Shown piece by piece: positions 13,580 to 21,975 of a stretch of 35,275 nt of DNA (positions are counted from its first letter, which is position 1; every line of letters begins with the position of its first letter). Both the position numbers and the translations under genes were made by a program. The notes under the pieces are model-generated. The model had not been told where the DNA came from. It did no database searches and saw only the letters and a program-made list of their open reading frames with translations. Source of the DNA: Microcaldota archaeon (lineage in GTDB: Archaea > Micrarchaeota > Micrarchaeia > Micrarchaeales > CABMGC01). The stretch is taken from positions 1 to 35,275 of the forward strand of contig JAKBRL010000010.1 of assembly GCA_021845465.1 (NCBI GenBank), given 5' to 3'.

Positions 13580-15094
13580 TCATCCCGCCTTTATCTCAGT
13601 GGAAGCATACGCGCCATCGGTCCCTATTACACTAATCTTGTAAGGATTACCATTTATTAGACTTATGCCCAGGATTCCGTTTCCTGCGCTTATCCTCCCA
13701 GAGTAGACAAGAGTAACAGATCTTCCAGGCTCAAGCAGATAACCGTATTCGGCTCCGGTGATGCTGCTTGCAGATATAGTCGGAATAAGTGAAGAATTCT
13801 TTGCTGCAATGAATGAGAGATAATTAAATTGTGACTGCCTTGCCTCTATCTTCTTGGGGAAGTTTGCTATTGCTTCGGCCTTGGCGTTTGCTATCAGGTT
13901 CTTTATATTTGCTATATTTGAAGAGTTTATCTTCCCGGAAGAGATGCCTTTTATGAGGGTGGATGTGACAGAGGCTGCATTGCTTCCGTTTATATAGATA
14001 GAGTTTGCTGAGTCAGTGAGGTTTGAGAAGATGCCATTTATGAAGCTGTTTGACTGCGTGGAATTTAGATTTGAGGATATCTGGTTTATCTCCGGGCCGG
14101 AGATATTGAGCTGTGATGCTATCTTTGATGCTGTCGATGCTGCATAGCCTGGTATCTTGGTAAGGTTTCCGGATGCAAGCTTAGATACGGCAAGGCCGGT
14201 GAGGTTTGATGTCTGGTTGTTTATCAGATAGCCCAGCGCAGAATTTATTGCATTGAAAGTTTCATTTATGAGGAGGCTGTCTGTTATGTGTCCGAATGAA
14301 GGCTCTGCCTGAATTGCAGGTTTTACCACTTCAATCTTCACCGATTCGTTGCCTGAGATCGCGAGCATCTCTAGGACCAGAGGCATGCTTGAGTTGTCCT
14401 CTATTGTAGTACTTATTGAGCTTACGTTGCCTTCGGATGAAAGCGAAGACGAAAGTATCCTTATCTTTGGTGTATTGTTCACTATCGCCACGGCCTCGCT
14501 TGAATTTAGTTTTGAGATGGAGCCGATTCCGGAGACTGAGGGGCTGCCGCTTAGAAGCACGCTTGTGGGAAATGCCTGGAAGAAGAATGATGTGGAGTTT
14601 CCTGCAAATGAAGGAGAGACTGAAGAAGCCATGCTTAATATTGCACTGAATGATTTTGATCCTGGCGATGATGATAAATTAGCTATGGTGGAATTTATCC
14701 TTTTAGATACTATATCCATCGGATATTCGCTTCCGTTTATTGTTATGCTGCCTGAAGTTATATTCATCTCAAGTGCAATCGGAGTGGTTCCTTGTGGAAG
14801 AGCTATAGAAGATAATGTCTCGGTCTGGTTTTGGAGGGCGAGGAGATTTATGCTTCCACTCTCCCCTGAATTTATCCATGATGTGCCTGACGAATTCCTT
14901 ACCTGGAGGCCTATCCCGGAATAGGTTATATTTATGCTGCTTGCCCCTTTTGGTATGATAGGCGGATCTGTGATTCTGACATACACGCTCGTATATTCTG
15001 AAATGGGCGTTCCGGGATTTAGGTAAAGGTATGCAAAAGCTAGGACTACTACTACAATGAGTGCTGCGAATGCGGTGGCGCTTCCTTTGCCCAT
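13580..15094 (-). CDS. Secreted or membrane-anchored DUF4382-like protein
   Basis: About 504 residues start with MGKGSATAFAALIVVVVLAFAYLYLNPG, an uncleaved anchor or signal peptide, so the rest is outside the cell. Residues after the anchor (SVYVRITDPPIIPKGASSINITYSGIGLQV, then TSWINSGESGSINLLAL and ALPQGTTPIALEMNI) match the layout of DUF4382: a D-x-P start, a Trp, a Leu-rich strand and a P-x-G-T turn. The remainder is very rich in Ser, Asn, Ile and Thr, with many N-x-S/T sequons, so it is a likely AglB substrate. A late strand region (YGYLLEPGRSVTLVYSGRI) looks like a second beta domain. A TTG at 15118, directly after the PAC2 stop, would add 8 residues; I prefer the ATG at 15094. The specific role is unknown. 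Confidence 0.7.
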   Translation of the reverse strand: MGKGSATAFAALIVVVVLAFAYLYLNPGTPISEYTSVYVRITDPPIIPKGASSINITYSGIGLQVRNSSGTSWINSGESGSINLLALQNQTETLSSIALPQGTTPIALEMNITSGSITINGSEYPMDIVSKRINSTIANLSSSPGSKSFSAILSMASSVSPSFAGNSTSFFFQAFPTSVLLSGSPSVSGIGSISKLNSSEAVAIVNNTPKIRILSSSLSSEGNVSSISTTIEDNSSMPLVLEMLAISGNESVKIEVVKPAIQAEPSFGHITDSLLINETFNAINSALGYLINNQTSNLTGLAVSKLASGNLTKIPGYAASTASKIASQLNISGPEINQISSNLNSTQSNSFINGIFSNLTDSANSIYINGSNAASVTSTLIKGISSGKINSSNIANIKNLIANAKAEAIANFPKKIEARQSQFNYLSFIAAKNSSLIPTISASSITGAEYGYLLEPGRSVTLVYSGRISAGNGILGISLINGNPYKISVIGTDGAYASTEIKAG

Positions 15095-15118
15095 GTTAAA
15101 CACAGAATATATACTCAA

Positions 15119-15859
15119 TCATGCATACATCGATTGGTCAGGCGGTGGTGGCATTGATGCACTGCCCATCTGTTCCTGATGATCTTTCAGCTTCTTAAGC
15201 ATATCTTTTATTTTTACCTCTACAAGCTTTGCTTCTTTGTCAAGTTCATCGAGATCTATCTTCATGTTCATCAGCTTGTTGAGCCCTGTTATTGCAAGCT
15301 CGGCGTACTTCGGATCTGTTATAGATGGATTCACTTCAACAAGAACATCCAAGACAGGAATCCCGAAGTCTGAGGAATAATTGAGCAGCGAGGCGCTTAT
15401 GCCAGCTATCATGCCGTCTTTTATTGGGATTATGTTAAGCTTTTTTGCCGATTCTACAAGTGCTGAATCTGATGATATCATATAGATCTTCTCACTTGGC
15501 TTGTTTACAGGAAGGCCCCCTACAGAGATTATTCTTGATATGCCATATTTCCTTACGAATGAGAGGAGCTCCTGTGTTATTGCATATGATAGATTTGGAG
15601 GTATTGCAAATTCTGCCATTACAAGTACAAGCTTGAACTCCTTGCTCTTGTATATCCTTGCCGGGAACATAGGCACTGATTCGTGCACTGCCGATAGCGG
15701 AGGAAAATAATCGCTGTCTATCCTTCCTATCACTTCCATATTTAATTTTTCTATTATGTAGCTGCCTGACATCGCGCCGACTAAGCCTATTCCCGGAAAA
15801 GCCTCTAGAAGAGTATATCCTTTAAGATTTTGATCCTTGGCTATTTTTATTTGTATCAT
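15119..15859 (-). CDS. PAC2-family proteasome assembly chaperone-like protein with C-terminal HbYX
   Basis: The 246-residue protein belongs to the PAC2/COG2047 family. TLLEAFPGIGLVGAMSGSYIIEKLNMEVIGRIDSDYFPPL is the family's opening, and IISVGGLPV and GIPVLDVLVEVNP follow. Archaeal members PbaA and PbaB assist 20S proteasome assembly or bind its alpha ring. After a helical segment rich in Lys/Glu (205-230) and a Pro-rich linker, the protein ends SMYA. Its last three residues, Met-Tyr-Ala, fit the hydrophobic-Tyr-any (HbYX) rule used by proteasome-binding partners to dock into the alpha ring. This supports a PbaA/PbaB-like role rather than an unrelated PAC2 protein. It heads an operon with the DUF4382-like gene. 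A proteasome beta subunit is encoded 15 kb away. Confidence 0.85.
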   Translation of the reverse strand: MIQIKIAKDQNLKGYTLLEAFPGIGLVGAMSGSYIIEKLNMEVIGRIDSDYFPPLSAVHESVPMFPARIYKSKEFKLVLVMAEFAIPPNLSYAITQELLSFVRKYGISRIISVGGLPVNKPSEKIYMISSDSALVESAKKLNIIPIKDGMIAGISASLLNYSSDFGIPVLDVLVEVNPSITDPKYAELAITGLNKLMNMKIDLDELDKEAKLVEVKIKDMLKKLKDHQEQMGSASMPPPPDQSMYA

Positions 15860-16090
15860 TAAATCAATAGATATAGCCTAAGTCTGTTTATTTATTACTT
15901 TCTTTTTATTTAGTTTTTCTTTGTTCTGCGGAAGTTATGGAATGCCTGGATTTTTAGGGGTTATTATTAGGCTGCCTGGCTTCTGATATGGCAATGCATC
16001 ATGCAGTTGTTTGCATACACCCTTTATGGATTTTTTGCCGATTCCATGGCAGGTACAGAATGTCGGCTTCTCCTGATCGGCTCGGTAGTG

Positions 16091-16099
16091 TTTTATAAG
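16091..16099 (+). promoter_or_regulatory. TATA box of the pno1-top6B operon
   Basis: TTTTATAAG is centred 28 nt before the ATG at 16123. It is identical to the element before the methyltransferase gene at 665-673. There is no Shine-Dalgarno, so the transcript is probably leaderless. Confidence 0.6.
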
Positions 16100-16122
16100 T
16101 TTTCAGCTTAGTAATAGGTTTT

Positions 16123-16620
16123 ATGGAACATATACTAATACCTGAAAAAAGGGCGGAGAGCCTTTCAAAAATAATAAAGGAAGTGTCCAAAGTCCTGAAT
16201 TGCAGATTGGAGATAGTTGATGGGAATAATATTACAGTTACAGGAGAGGCCTATGATGAGTACAACGCCAGGAATGTGATACAGGCATATGGAAGGGGAT
16301 TTGATATTAATGACGCGTATAAACTGCTTGGCGAGGAGATATTCTTCAAGTTTACAGATCTCAAGGATTTCTTCAGGAATGATGAGCAGAGGAGAAGGAT
16401 ACGCGCTAGAATGATAGGCAGGGAAGGAAAGACAAAGTTATACATAGAGGAGATAAGCGGCGCGAAGATTGCCATATACGGAAATACGATAGGAATGATA
16501 GGCACTGTAGAACAGCTTAGGATAGCCAGTGCGGCATTGCAGGTGCTGGTTGAAGGTGGAACACATAAAAAGGCATACAACATAATGGAAAGAATGAGAA
16601 GAAGCGCAGAGGCGAGATAA
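16123..16620 (+). CDS. KH-domain ribosome assembly protein (Pno1/Dim2-like)
   Basis: The 165-residue protein has two KH modules, as in archaeal and eukaryotic Pno1/Dim2, which binds the 3' region of small-subunit rRNA and helps the endonuclease Nob1. The first module is degenerate (LEIVDGNNITVTGEAYDEYNARNVIQAYGRGF). The second carries the RNA-binding GxxG-type loop in ARMIGREGKTKLYIEEISGAKIAIYGNTIGMIG (about 104-136). The final helix is basic. The length matches archaeal members. The gene is leaderless from the TATA box at 16091, and its TAA overlaps the ATG of top6B. Nob1 is not in the window. Confidence 0.88.
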   Translation: MEHILIPEKRAESLSKIIKEVSKVLNCRLEIVDGNNITVTGEAYDEYNARNVIQAYGRGFDINDAYKLLGEEIFFKFTDLKDFFRNDEQRRRIRARMIGREGKTKLYIEEISGAKIAIYGNTIGMIGTVEQLRIASAALQVLVEGGTHKKAYNIMERMRRSAEAR

Positions 16621-18302
16621 TGGCAGTACCAAAACAAAATGCTGATGAGATATTCAAGGAATTTAAAGAGCATTCCATATCTGAATTTTTCAGAAGGAAT
16701 GCCCAGATGCTTGGATACTCGGGAAAGGTAAGATCCCTTACGACAATAGTGCATGAGTACCTTACAAATTCGGCTGATGCTTGCGAGGAAGCGGAGATGC
16801 TCCCAGATATAAGAGTAGAGATAAAGGAGCTCGGAGAGAACAAATACTCTGTGAAGGTATCTGACAACGGCCCGGGAATACCCAGCAAGATAGCAGGCAA
16901 GGCATTTGCCACTGTGCTTGCCGGAACAAAGTTTCACAGATACAAGCAGCAGAGGGGGCAGCAGGGAATAGGCGCTGCAGGATGTACCTTGTACTCTAAG
17001 ATAACTACAGGAAAATCAGTCCATCTGATATCTGGCACATCACGCGAAAAGTACGAGTGTGACATAACAATAGACATAAAGACAAACAAGCCTCTGATAG
17101 AGAATATGTCCAAAATAGATAAAGACATAGTTGGCACTGAGATATATGGGGAGTTCGGCGATGTTAAGTACGAAAACAGCGATCACGGAGTATATGAATA
17201 TATAAAAAGAACTGCTCTCTCGAATCCCCACATGTCAATAGTTCTTGTAGATCCACAGGGAAGCGAGTCGGTATTTCTTAGGGCCACTAATGAACTTCCG
17301 AAGAAAGCGAGGGAGATTAAACCACATCCTCTTGGCATAACTACCAATGATCTGCTTGAATCGGCACACAGGAGCGAGAGCAGAAAGCTTGGGGCCTTCC
17401 TCCAGGAGAGCCTTTCAAGGGTAACTTCAGGAAAGGTAAATGAGCTTAAGGAGATTCTGAAAGAAATAGATTTCGATTCCGAGCCGAGGGAGCTCACATG
17501 GGATGCTGCAGAGAAACTGGTAAAGGTATTCAAAGAGATTAAATGGATGGCACCGGAAATGGATTCAATGTCGGAAATAGGAGAAAAGCAGATAGAGATA
17601 GCAATAAGGAATATATTGAATCCGGAGTTTGTAAAGGTCACTGAGAGGAAGCCGAAGGTCTTTAGGGGAGGCATACCATTTGTTGTTGAGGCCGGAATAG
17701 CTTATGGAGGCAATTCGGGAAAGAGCAAAGAGGTTTCTGCCAGGCAGAAGGAGAGCAGTGCCGAGGGGGAGGAGGCACAGCAGTATTCGGAGGGGAATAT
17801 ACTGAGATTTGCGAATAAAGTTCCTCTGCTTTTTGATGCGTCTAACTGTGCAATAACTGAAGCTGCAAAAGGCATAGACTGGAAAAGGTATGGGATATCC
17901 AATTTTGAGGAAGAGCCCATAAGCGTTCTTGTAAACGTATCGAGCGTTTATGTACCGTATTCGGGAGTGGGAAAGCAGGCGATATCGCAAGAAGACGAGA
18001 TAATAGATGAGATAAAGCTCGCAATACAAGACTGCGCCAGGGCGCTCCAGAGGCATATTAGCGGAATAAAGAATCAGAATCTCAGGGAGACAAGATACAA
18101 ACAGATAATGAGGTATGTCAATCAACTTTCTGGAGATCTCAGCGATATAACAGGCACCAAAAAAGAAGAGATAGAGAAGAAGCTTAAGGAGCTTGTTGAA
18201 GAGAGATTCAGGATTTCTGAGGGAGAGGAAGAGAAAGGCTCTGAGGATGAAGGAGTTTCTGCAAAAGCTTCAGATGAAGACTCTGGGGAAGAAAGCGCTT
18301 AG
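16620..18302 (+). CDS. top6B: DNA topoisomerase VI subunit B
   Basis: This is the ATPase subunit of the type IIB topoisomerase that relaxes and decatenates DNA. The GHKL ATP site is complete: VHEYLTNSADACEE (Glu, Asn and Asp of the N box, about 45-57), VSDNGPGIP (80-88) and RGQQGIGAAGC (112-122). The transducer domain follows with the switch-lysine region near GYxK-type sequence not obvious by eye. A helix-rich C-terminus is present, and an acidic Ser/Glu tail (SEGEEEKGSEDEG) closes the protein. At 560 residues it is of normal length. It is translationally coupled to the KH gene. The A subunit (top6A), often adjacent in archaea, is not next to it here; the downstream side holds a convergent gdhA. 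Confidence 0.95.
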   Translation: MAVPKQNADEIFKEFKEHSISEFFRRNAQMLGYSGKVRSLTTIVHEYLTNSADACEEAEMLPDIRVEIKELGENKYSVKVSDNGPGIPSKIAGKAFATVLAGTKFHRYKQQRGQQGIGAAGCTLYSKITTGKSVHLISGTSREKYECDITIDIKTNKPLIENMSKIDKDIVGTEIYGEFGDVKYENSDHGVYEYIKRTALSNPHMSIVLVDPQGSESVFLRATNELPKKAREIKPHPLGITTNDLLESAHRSESRKLGAFLQESLSRVTSGKVNELKEILKEIDFDSEPRELTWDAAEKLVKVFKEIKWMAPEMDSMSEIGEKQIEIAIRNILNPEFVKVTERKPKVFRGGIPFVVEAGIAYGGNSGKSKEVSARQKESSAEGEEAQQYSEGNILRFANKVPLLFDASNCAITEAAKGIDWKRYGISNFEEEPISVLVNVSSVYVPYSGVGKQAISQEDEIIDEIKLAIQDCARALQRHISGIKNQNLRETRYKQIMRYVNQLSGDLSDITGTKKEEIEKKLKELVEERFRISEGEEEKGSEDEGVSAKASDEDSGEESA

Positions 18303-18420
18303 TCTTCTTGCTTTGTTATATACTCAGGAATGGGAATTTGGGAGTCTTTCCAACCGGCATTTGATATTTAATAGCAAGGATTCGTTTTGGTCTGGAAGTA
18401 TAGAGCTTCGGCACGAAAGG

Positions 18421-18479
18421 AAAGGAAAAAAATAAAAAATAGCAAAGAGACCTAAAGGCAGTATCGCCAGTAGGCCTCT
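18421..18479 (-). terminator. Hairpin plus T-tract after glutamate dehydrogenase
   Basis: On the minus strand, a hairpin with arms 18479-18471 and 18454-18446 (one mismatch in nine pairs, plus an inner GGC/GCC pairing) begins 9 bases after the gdhA stop. It is followed within 5 bases by long T runs (18440-18424). The same hairpin on the plus strand is not followed by T, so it mainly serves gdhA. Confidence 0.55.
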
Positions 18480-18487
18480 GTGTTGAA

Positions 18488-19756
18488 TCAATACCAGCCT
18501 CTTGTCTTCATGGCTTTTGAAACTCGGTCCACAGCAACTACGTATGCAGAGGTCCTTGGGCTTATCTTTTTCTTCTTTGCCTTGTAGGCTTCCTGCATTG
18601 CGAATACGTCGTGGAAGGATTTTGTTATTATGCTGTCAAGCTTTGAGTACACCTCATCCTGAGTCCAGTAGTAATTCTGCGTGTTTTGGACCCATTCGAA
18701 ATATGAGACTATGACTCCTCCCGAGTTGACCAGAAAGTCCGGCAGGTCCAGTATATCTTTCTCGAAAAGTATTCCGTCTGCGGCTGGGGTGACAGGCCCG
18801 TTTGCAAGCTCAAGGACTATGTCCGCATTGATCTTGTCTGCATTATCCTTGGTTATCTGGTTTTCTATCGCTGCAGGTATCAAAACGTCAACATCGAGTT
18901 CTAGAAGCTCGCTGTTGGATATCTTTTCCATTCCTTTTTCGCTGTAATCCTGGATCTCTCCGCTCTCGGCCTTGGCTTTTGAAAGTTTGTCGTAATCCAG
19001 CCCTTTTTCAGAATAGACTCCTCCGCTGGAATCGCTTATGGCAACAACTCTTGCGCCCAGCTTTCTTGATAGGTCGAATGCGAATTTTCCGGCATTGCCG
19101 AAGCCCTGTATTGCTATCCTTGCATCTTTTATCTTCAGCTTTCTCTGCTTTGCAGCTTCGCGGAGAACATACATGCCGCCCATTGCAGTAGAATCGAATC
19201 TGCCTTCCGAGCCCCAGACCTCTATAGGCTTTCCGGTTATTACTCCGAATTCGTTATGCCCGACTAGCTTGCTGTACTCATCCATCATCCATGCCATTAT
19301 CTGTGGATTTGTATATACATCCGGGGCGGGAACGTCAAGCTTTGGACCTATGAATCTGCCTAGGGCGCGTATGTATCCCCTGGAAAGATTTTCAAGTTCG
19401 GCCTGGTTCATGTTTTTTGTATTGCATATTACCCCTCCTTTAGCGCCGCCGTAGGGTATGTTTGCAAGCGAGCACTTCCATGTCATCCATGCGGAGAGAG
19501 CTTTTACAGTATTGAGGTTTTCTTTAGGATGGAATCTTATTCCGCCTTTGCCCGGCCCTCTGGCATCATTGTATTGCACCCTGAATCCTTGAAAGACTTC
19601 TGTGGAACCGTCCGCCATCTTGACTGGTATTGTTGCGGATATTGTGCGCATCGGCTCCCTGAGTATTTCGTGCGCTGTTTTGTCTAGTTCCATTACTTCT
19701 GCTGCTGAATCAAGCTGCTGCTGGCTTATCTTAAAAGGATCTAATTCTTCTGCCAT
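18488..19756 (-). CDS. gdhA: Glutamate dehydrogenase
   Basis: The 422-residue enzyme interconverts glutamate and 2-oxoglutarate plus ammonia, linking carbon and nitrogen metabolism. Substrate lysines sit in MTWKCSLANIPYGGAKGGV (about 91-109), with the catalytic Lys in GGAKGG. The Rossmann domain has IQGFGNAGKFAFDLSRKLGARVVAISDSSGGVY; an Asp follows the strand and favours NAD over NADP, though this needs testing. Length and the hexameric GDH layout are typical of archaea. The ATG has GGTG 5 nt upstream. The HTH regulator gene ends 10 bases before it, so the two form an operon. A hairpin with a T-tract follows the stop. Confidence 0.95.
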   Translation of the reverse strand: MAEELDPFKISQQQLDSAAEVMELDKTAHEILREPMRTISATIPVKMADGSTEVFQGFRVQYNDARGPGKGGIRFHPKENLNTVKALSAWMTWKCSLANIPYGGAKGGVICNTKNMNQAELENLSRGYIRALGRFIGPKLDVPAPDVYTNPQIMAWMMDEYSKLVGHNEFGVITGKPIEVWGSEGRFDSTAMGGMYVLREAAKQRKLKIKDARIAIQGFGNAGKFAFDLSRKLGARVVAISDSSGGVYSEKGLDYDKLSKAKAESGEIQDYSEKGMEKISNSELLELDVDVLIPAAIENQITKDNADKINADIVLELANGPVTPAADGILFEKDILDLPDFLVNSGGVIVSYFEWVQNTQNYYWTQDEVYSKLDSIITKSFHDVFAMQEAYKAKKKKISPRTSAYVVAVDRVSKAMKTRGWY

Positions 19757-19766
19757 TTTGACACCA

Positions 19767-20090
19767 TTATATTTTTTTGTAGTATGAAGAGCCTGCTATC
19801 TCGCTGCAGAGATTATCTATCTCGGAGATTATCTCGTCTTTAGGTTCGCCGCTTATGATTGACTTTACAATATTCCTGTTTAGTTTGTTGCTTTCTATGT
19901 AGCCTACTATTTCGCCTATCTCTTTCGAGTATTTCTTGTTTATGTATTTGCTTACGGATACCTGGACGACTCCGAGCTTGTCGCCTATCTCGCGCTGGCA
20001 GTAGTTGTGTTCCGAGAACATTGTCTGGGCTATTGATGCCCTAACTGCCGGCAGTATTTCCTTTGATATTTTCCTGCATTCTGGATACAT
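19767..20090 (-). CDS. HTH transcriptional regulator (COG2522 type)
   Basis: The 107-residue protein begins MYPECRKISKEILPAVRASIAQTMF and has a Xre-like helix-turn-helix in CQREIGDKLGVVQVSVSKYINKKY (about 31-54). This combination is typical of the archaeal COG2522 family of small regulators. The C-terminal half is helical and holds a cysteine (DNLCSEIAG), but I see no ligand domain. It sits 10 bases upstream of gdhA in the same direction, so it probably regulates gdhA or is co-expressed with it. A TATA box (minus-strand AATAAATAC, 20120-20112) is 26 nt from the ATG, consistent with a leaderless transcript. Confidence 0.85.
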   Translation of the reverse strand: MYPECRKISKEILPAVRASIAQTMFSEHNYCQREIGDKLGVVQVSVSKYINKKYSKEIGEIVGYIESNKLNRNIVKSIISGEPKDEIISEIDNLCSEIAGSSYYKKI

Positions 20091-20111
20091 TATTAAAAAT
20101 AGGACAAGAAA

Positions 20112-20120
20112 GTATTTATT
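20112..20120 (-). promoter_or_regulatory. TATA box of the HTH-gdhA operon
   Basis: Minus-strand AATAAATAC lies 26 nt before the HTH gene ATG at 20090, standard spacing for a leaderless archaeal transcript. Confidence 0.5.
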
Positions 20121-20204
20121 AGTGTAATGCAGGTTATTGCAACGCTGATTGGCTTTTCTTTCTTGGGAAGTTCAGCTTCTGGAAGAATCTTTTCTTGTTT
20201 CTTC

Positions 20205-20795
20205 TTAGTCTATTATGCCTAGGCTGTCTTTAAGCTTTCCCATTACTCCCTTTCTCTTTGAGCCGGGAACCACTTCGCTTTCCTCTTGTGCGGCTTTATT
20301 AGGCTTTTCCTGCTTCTCAGGCTTCTTTTCCTTGTTTAGTAAGGATATATGGAGATGGTTCTTTGACTGAGTAGGTGTTATATGCTGGGTGGAGGGCTTC
20401 TCGAACCTTATTTTTGATGCGGATTCTGGTGCCTTTGAGAAATGGGTTGAAGCCGAGATTATGCTGCTTATGAATGAAGGATTTTTCCTTGATGCCTTTA
20501 CCATTATGGTGTTGATGCCGCTTCCTTCAATTAGACCCATGTCTTCTTCGGAGTCGAAAACAGCGGCAGTTATGCCTTCGGCCTTGTTTAGGATTGCGGT
20601 TGCCTTTATATGGTTGTCTACGACAACTATTGCATAGTCGTATGTGCCTTTTGAGAATGCATATGATATCCTGTCGCGTATGCCTTCTATATCGGAATTT
20701 TCCTCCTTTGCCATTATATTTATATCTGGGCTTTCCAGTATGTCTGCTATCTTCTCTGTTGCGCCGGGTATATTACTTATTGCGAGTATTTTCAT
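20205..20795 (-). CDS. Hypothetical protein with an RpiB-like N-terminal domain and basic tail
   Basis: About 196 residues. The first 110 look like a small alpha/beta domain: MKILAISNIPG, DYAIVVVDNHIKATAILNKAEGITAAVFDSEEDMGLIEGSGINTIMV. The order (NK-x-GI-x-AA, then S-x-ED, then a small-residue strand) resembles RpiB/LacAB sugar isomerases, but the catalytic Cys/His and the N-terminal DH-x-G are missing, so it is at best a non-catalytic relative. From about residue 130 the sequence is a Lys/Glu/Pro/Ser-rich linker ending SKRKGVMGKLKDSLGIID. ATG 20795 has GGAG 5 nt upstream; an ATG 30 bases earlier has no Shine-Dalgarno. It is divergent from the eS26-like gene. Function unknown. Confidence 0.65.
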   Translation of the reverse strand: MKILAISNIPGATEKIADILESPDINIMAKEENSDIEGIRDRISYAFSKGTYDYAIVVVDNHIKATAILNKAEGITAAVFDSEEDMGLIEGSGINTIMVKASRKNPSFISSIISASTHFSKAPESASKIRFEKPSTQHITPTQSKNHLHISLLNKEKKPEKQEKPNKAAQEESEVVPGSKRKGVMGKLKDSLGIID

Positions 20796-20857
20796 TATGG
20801 CTCCGCTTGGTGTTTTCATATGCATGGTAAAATAGATAAATGTGGCTATAGATGAAC

Positions 20858-20867
20858 ATTTATAATT
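20858..20867 (-). promoter_or_regulatory. TATA-like element for the RpiB-like gene
   Basis: Minus-strand AATTATAAAT would start transcription near 20835, leaving a 40-nt leader that contains the GGAG Shine-Dalgarno for the ATG at 20795. Confidence 0.4.
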
Positions 20868-20953
20868 TCAGAGAAGAAAATTCTGGAAACGGGGCATTAC
20901 CTAAGCATCTAATAATCTTATCGTGATATTTATTTTGTATACAGGGAATTGTT

Positions 20954-21190
20954 ATGCGAGGAAGTGAGTCACAGGTCGTATGTGACAGTTGCGGAAGAAG
21001 GGTCCCTAGAAGTAAGGGAATAGTTTACGAGAAGATGGTAAAATACGGAACTGAGCCAAACAGCCTTAGCAACGTTAGATTTATGACAAGAAGGAAGGTA
21101 TATTATTGCATAAGCTGTGCTAAACACCGAGGCATATTCGAAAAGAAGGCGAGAGAAGCTGAAAGACACTCCGCAAACAAATTCGAGTAG
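20954..21190 (+). CDS. Small ribosomal subunit protein eS26-like zinc-ribbon protein
   Basis: The 78-residue basic protein matches eS26: VVCDSCGRRVPRSKGIVYEKM near the N-terminus and KVYYCISCAKHRGIFEKK near the C-terminus, giving a CxxC...CxxC zinc site with the family's R-x-V-P-R-x-K turn and YYCISCAxH sequence. eS26 lies at the mRNA exit channel near the 3' end of 16S rRNA. It is known from eukaryotes and from Crenarchaeota-type archaea and is absent in most Euryarchaeota. It lacks the basic N-terminal extension of eukaryotic eS26, as archaeal forms do. The ATG lies about 23 nt after a TATA-like TATTTATTTT (20928-20937), so it is possibly leaderless. Confidence 0.78.
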   Translation: MRGSESQVVCDSCGRRVPRSKGIVYEKMVKYGTEPNSLSNVRFMTRRKVYYCISCAKHRGIFEKKAREAERHSANKFE

Positions 21191-21258
21191 GTGCTTGGAT
21201 ACCTGATGAAGCCGCGTTAGATGCAGGAAATTCTTTTCAGACGCAGCAGGCAGCAGGA

Positions 21259-21975
21259 GTGGAAAACCCTCAGTTAGATAAAAATACCAATGTAAAAAGC
21301 GTTACTGTCAGTGTTGCCTCCCAGAATGTTTCTGAGCCGGAACAGGGGAAGATGCCCAAGGGAGAGAAATGTGCCAACCATCCGTGGAGGGATGCATATG
21401 CGCAGTGTTCATATTGTAAGAGATATTTTTGTTATCCGGATCTTGTCAGATATGAAGGAAAGGAATACTGTCTTGAAGATCTTAGTAAAGCCCCTATTGC
21501 AAAAGGCACATTCAAAGTGGGGCCTAACAGATATACATATGTTGCTTCGTTGCTGCTTATTGTGAGCTCGCTTTTTATCCTTTACCATACATATCCGCAG
21601 ATAACCGGCTTCGTGGGCCAGATAAGTAAGTTTGGGATATATGGATTTTTGATGAAGCTCTCATTAAGCAGCGAGATAGGCCTGGTAAATCTTTTTGTAG
21701 TTGTTGGATTGCTTATATCAGGAGTAGTTGTATTCAGGAATTCCGGAGTGGGGCTTGGATTCACAATACTTGTAATTTTCATTGCGCTGGGGCTTTTTGT
21801 ATTCGAATATATGAATATAGTGAATACAGGGGCTCCGAACTATTATATTTACATAATAGCGATGCTGATTTTTGATACGGTCTTTACTATTGTAAGCAGA
21901 GTAGAATTCGTGGAAAGGCTATATGAAAAGAAGAGCATAGCGACCGTTGACTGGCCAAAGTTTGAAACGTTCTGA
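21259..21975 (+). CDS. B-box-like zinc finger membrane protein
   Basis: About 238 residues. A Cys/His module, CANHPWRDAYAQCSYCKRYFCYPDLVRYEGKEYCLED (about 38-72), resembles the B-box-like zinc finger found at the N-terminus of many prokaryotic membrane proteins. Four or five membrane segments follow: YVASLLLIVSSLFILYHTYP, LVNLFVVVGLLISGVVVF, GLGFTILVIFIALGLFVF and YYIYIIAMLIFDTVFTIVS. It may act as an adaptor or regulator at the membrane; no enzymatic motif is visible. The start is unclear: GTG 21259 has no good Shine-Dalgarno, and the ATG at 21352 directly precedes the zinc module. It follows the eS26-like gene by 68 bases and may be cotranscribed with it. Confidence 0.7.
   Translation: MENPQLDKNTNVKSVTVSVASQNVSEPEQGKMPKGEKCANHPWRDAYAQCSYCKRYFCYPDLVRYEGKEYCLEDLSKAPIAKGTFKVGPNRYTYVASLLLIVSSLFILYHTYPQITGFVGQISKFGIYGFLMKLSLSSEIGLVNLFVVVGLLISGVVVFRNSGVGLGFTILVIFIALGLFVFEYMNIVNTGAPNYYIYIIAMLIFDTVFTIVSRVEFVERLYEKKSIATVDWPKFETF

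Noticed and set aside
14349..14924. Plus-strand frame inside the DUF4382-like gene
   Set aside because: Antisense shadow of a Ser-rich coding region. No start signal.
15999..16190. Minus-strand frame of 63 codons before pno1
   Set aside because: It overlaps the pno1 promoter and start and shows no protein-like composition. A GCCGA/TCGGC stem in the same gap is weak.
16251..16937. Long minus-strand frame across pno1 and the start of top6B
   Set aside because: Antisense of two conserved genes and without any family resemblance.
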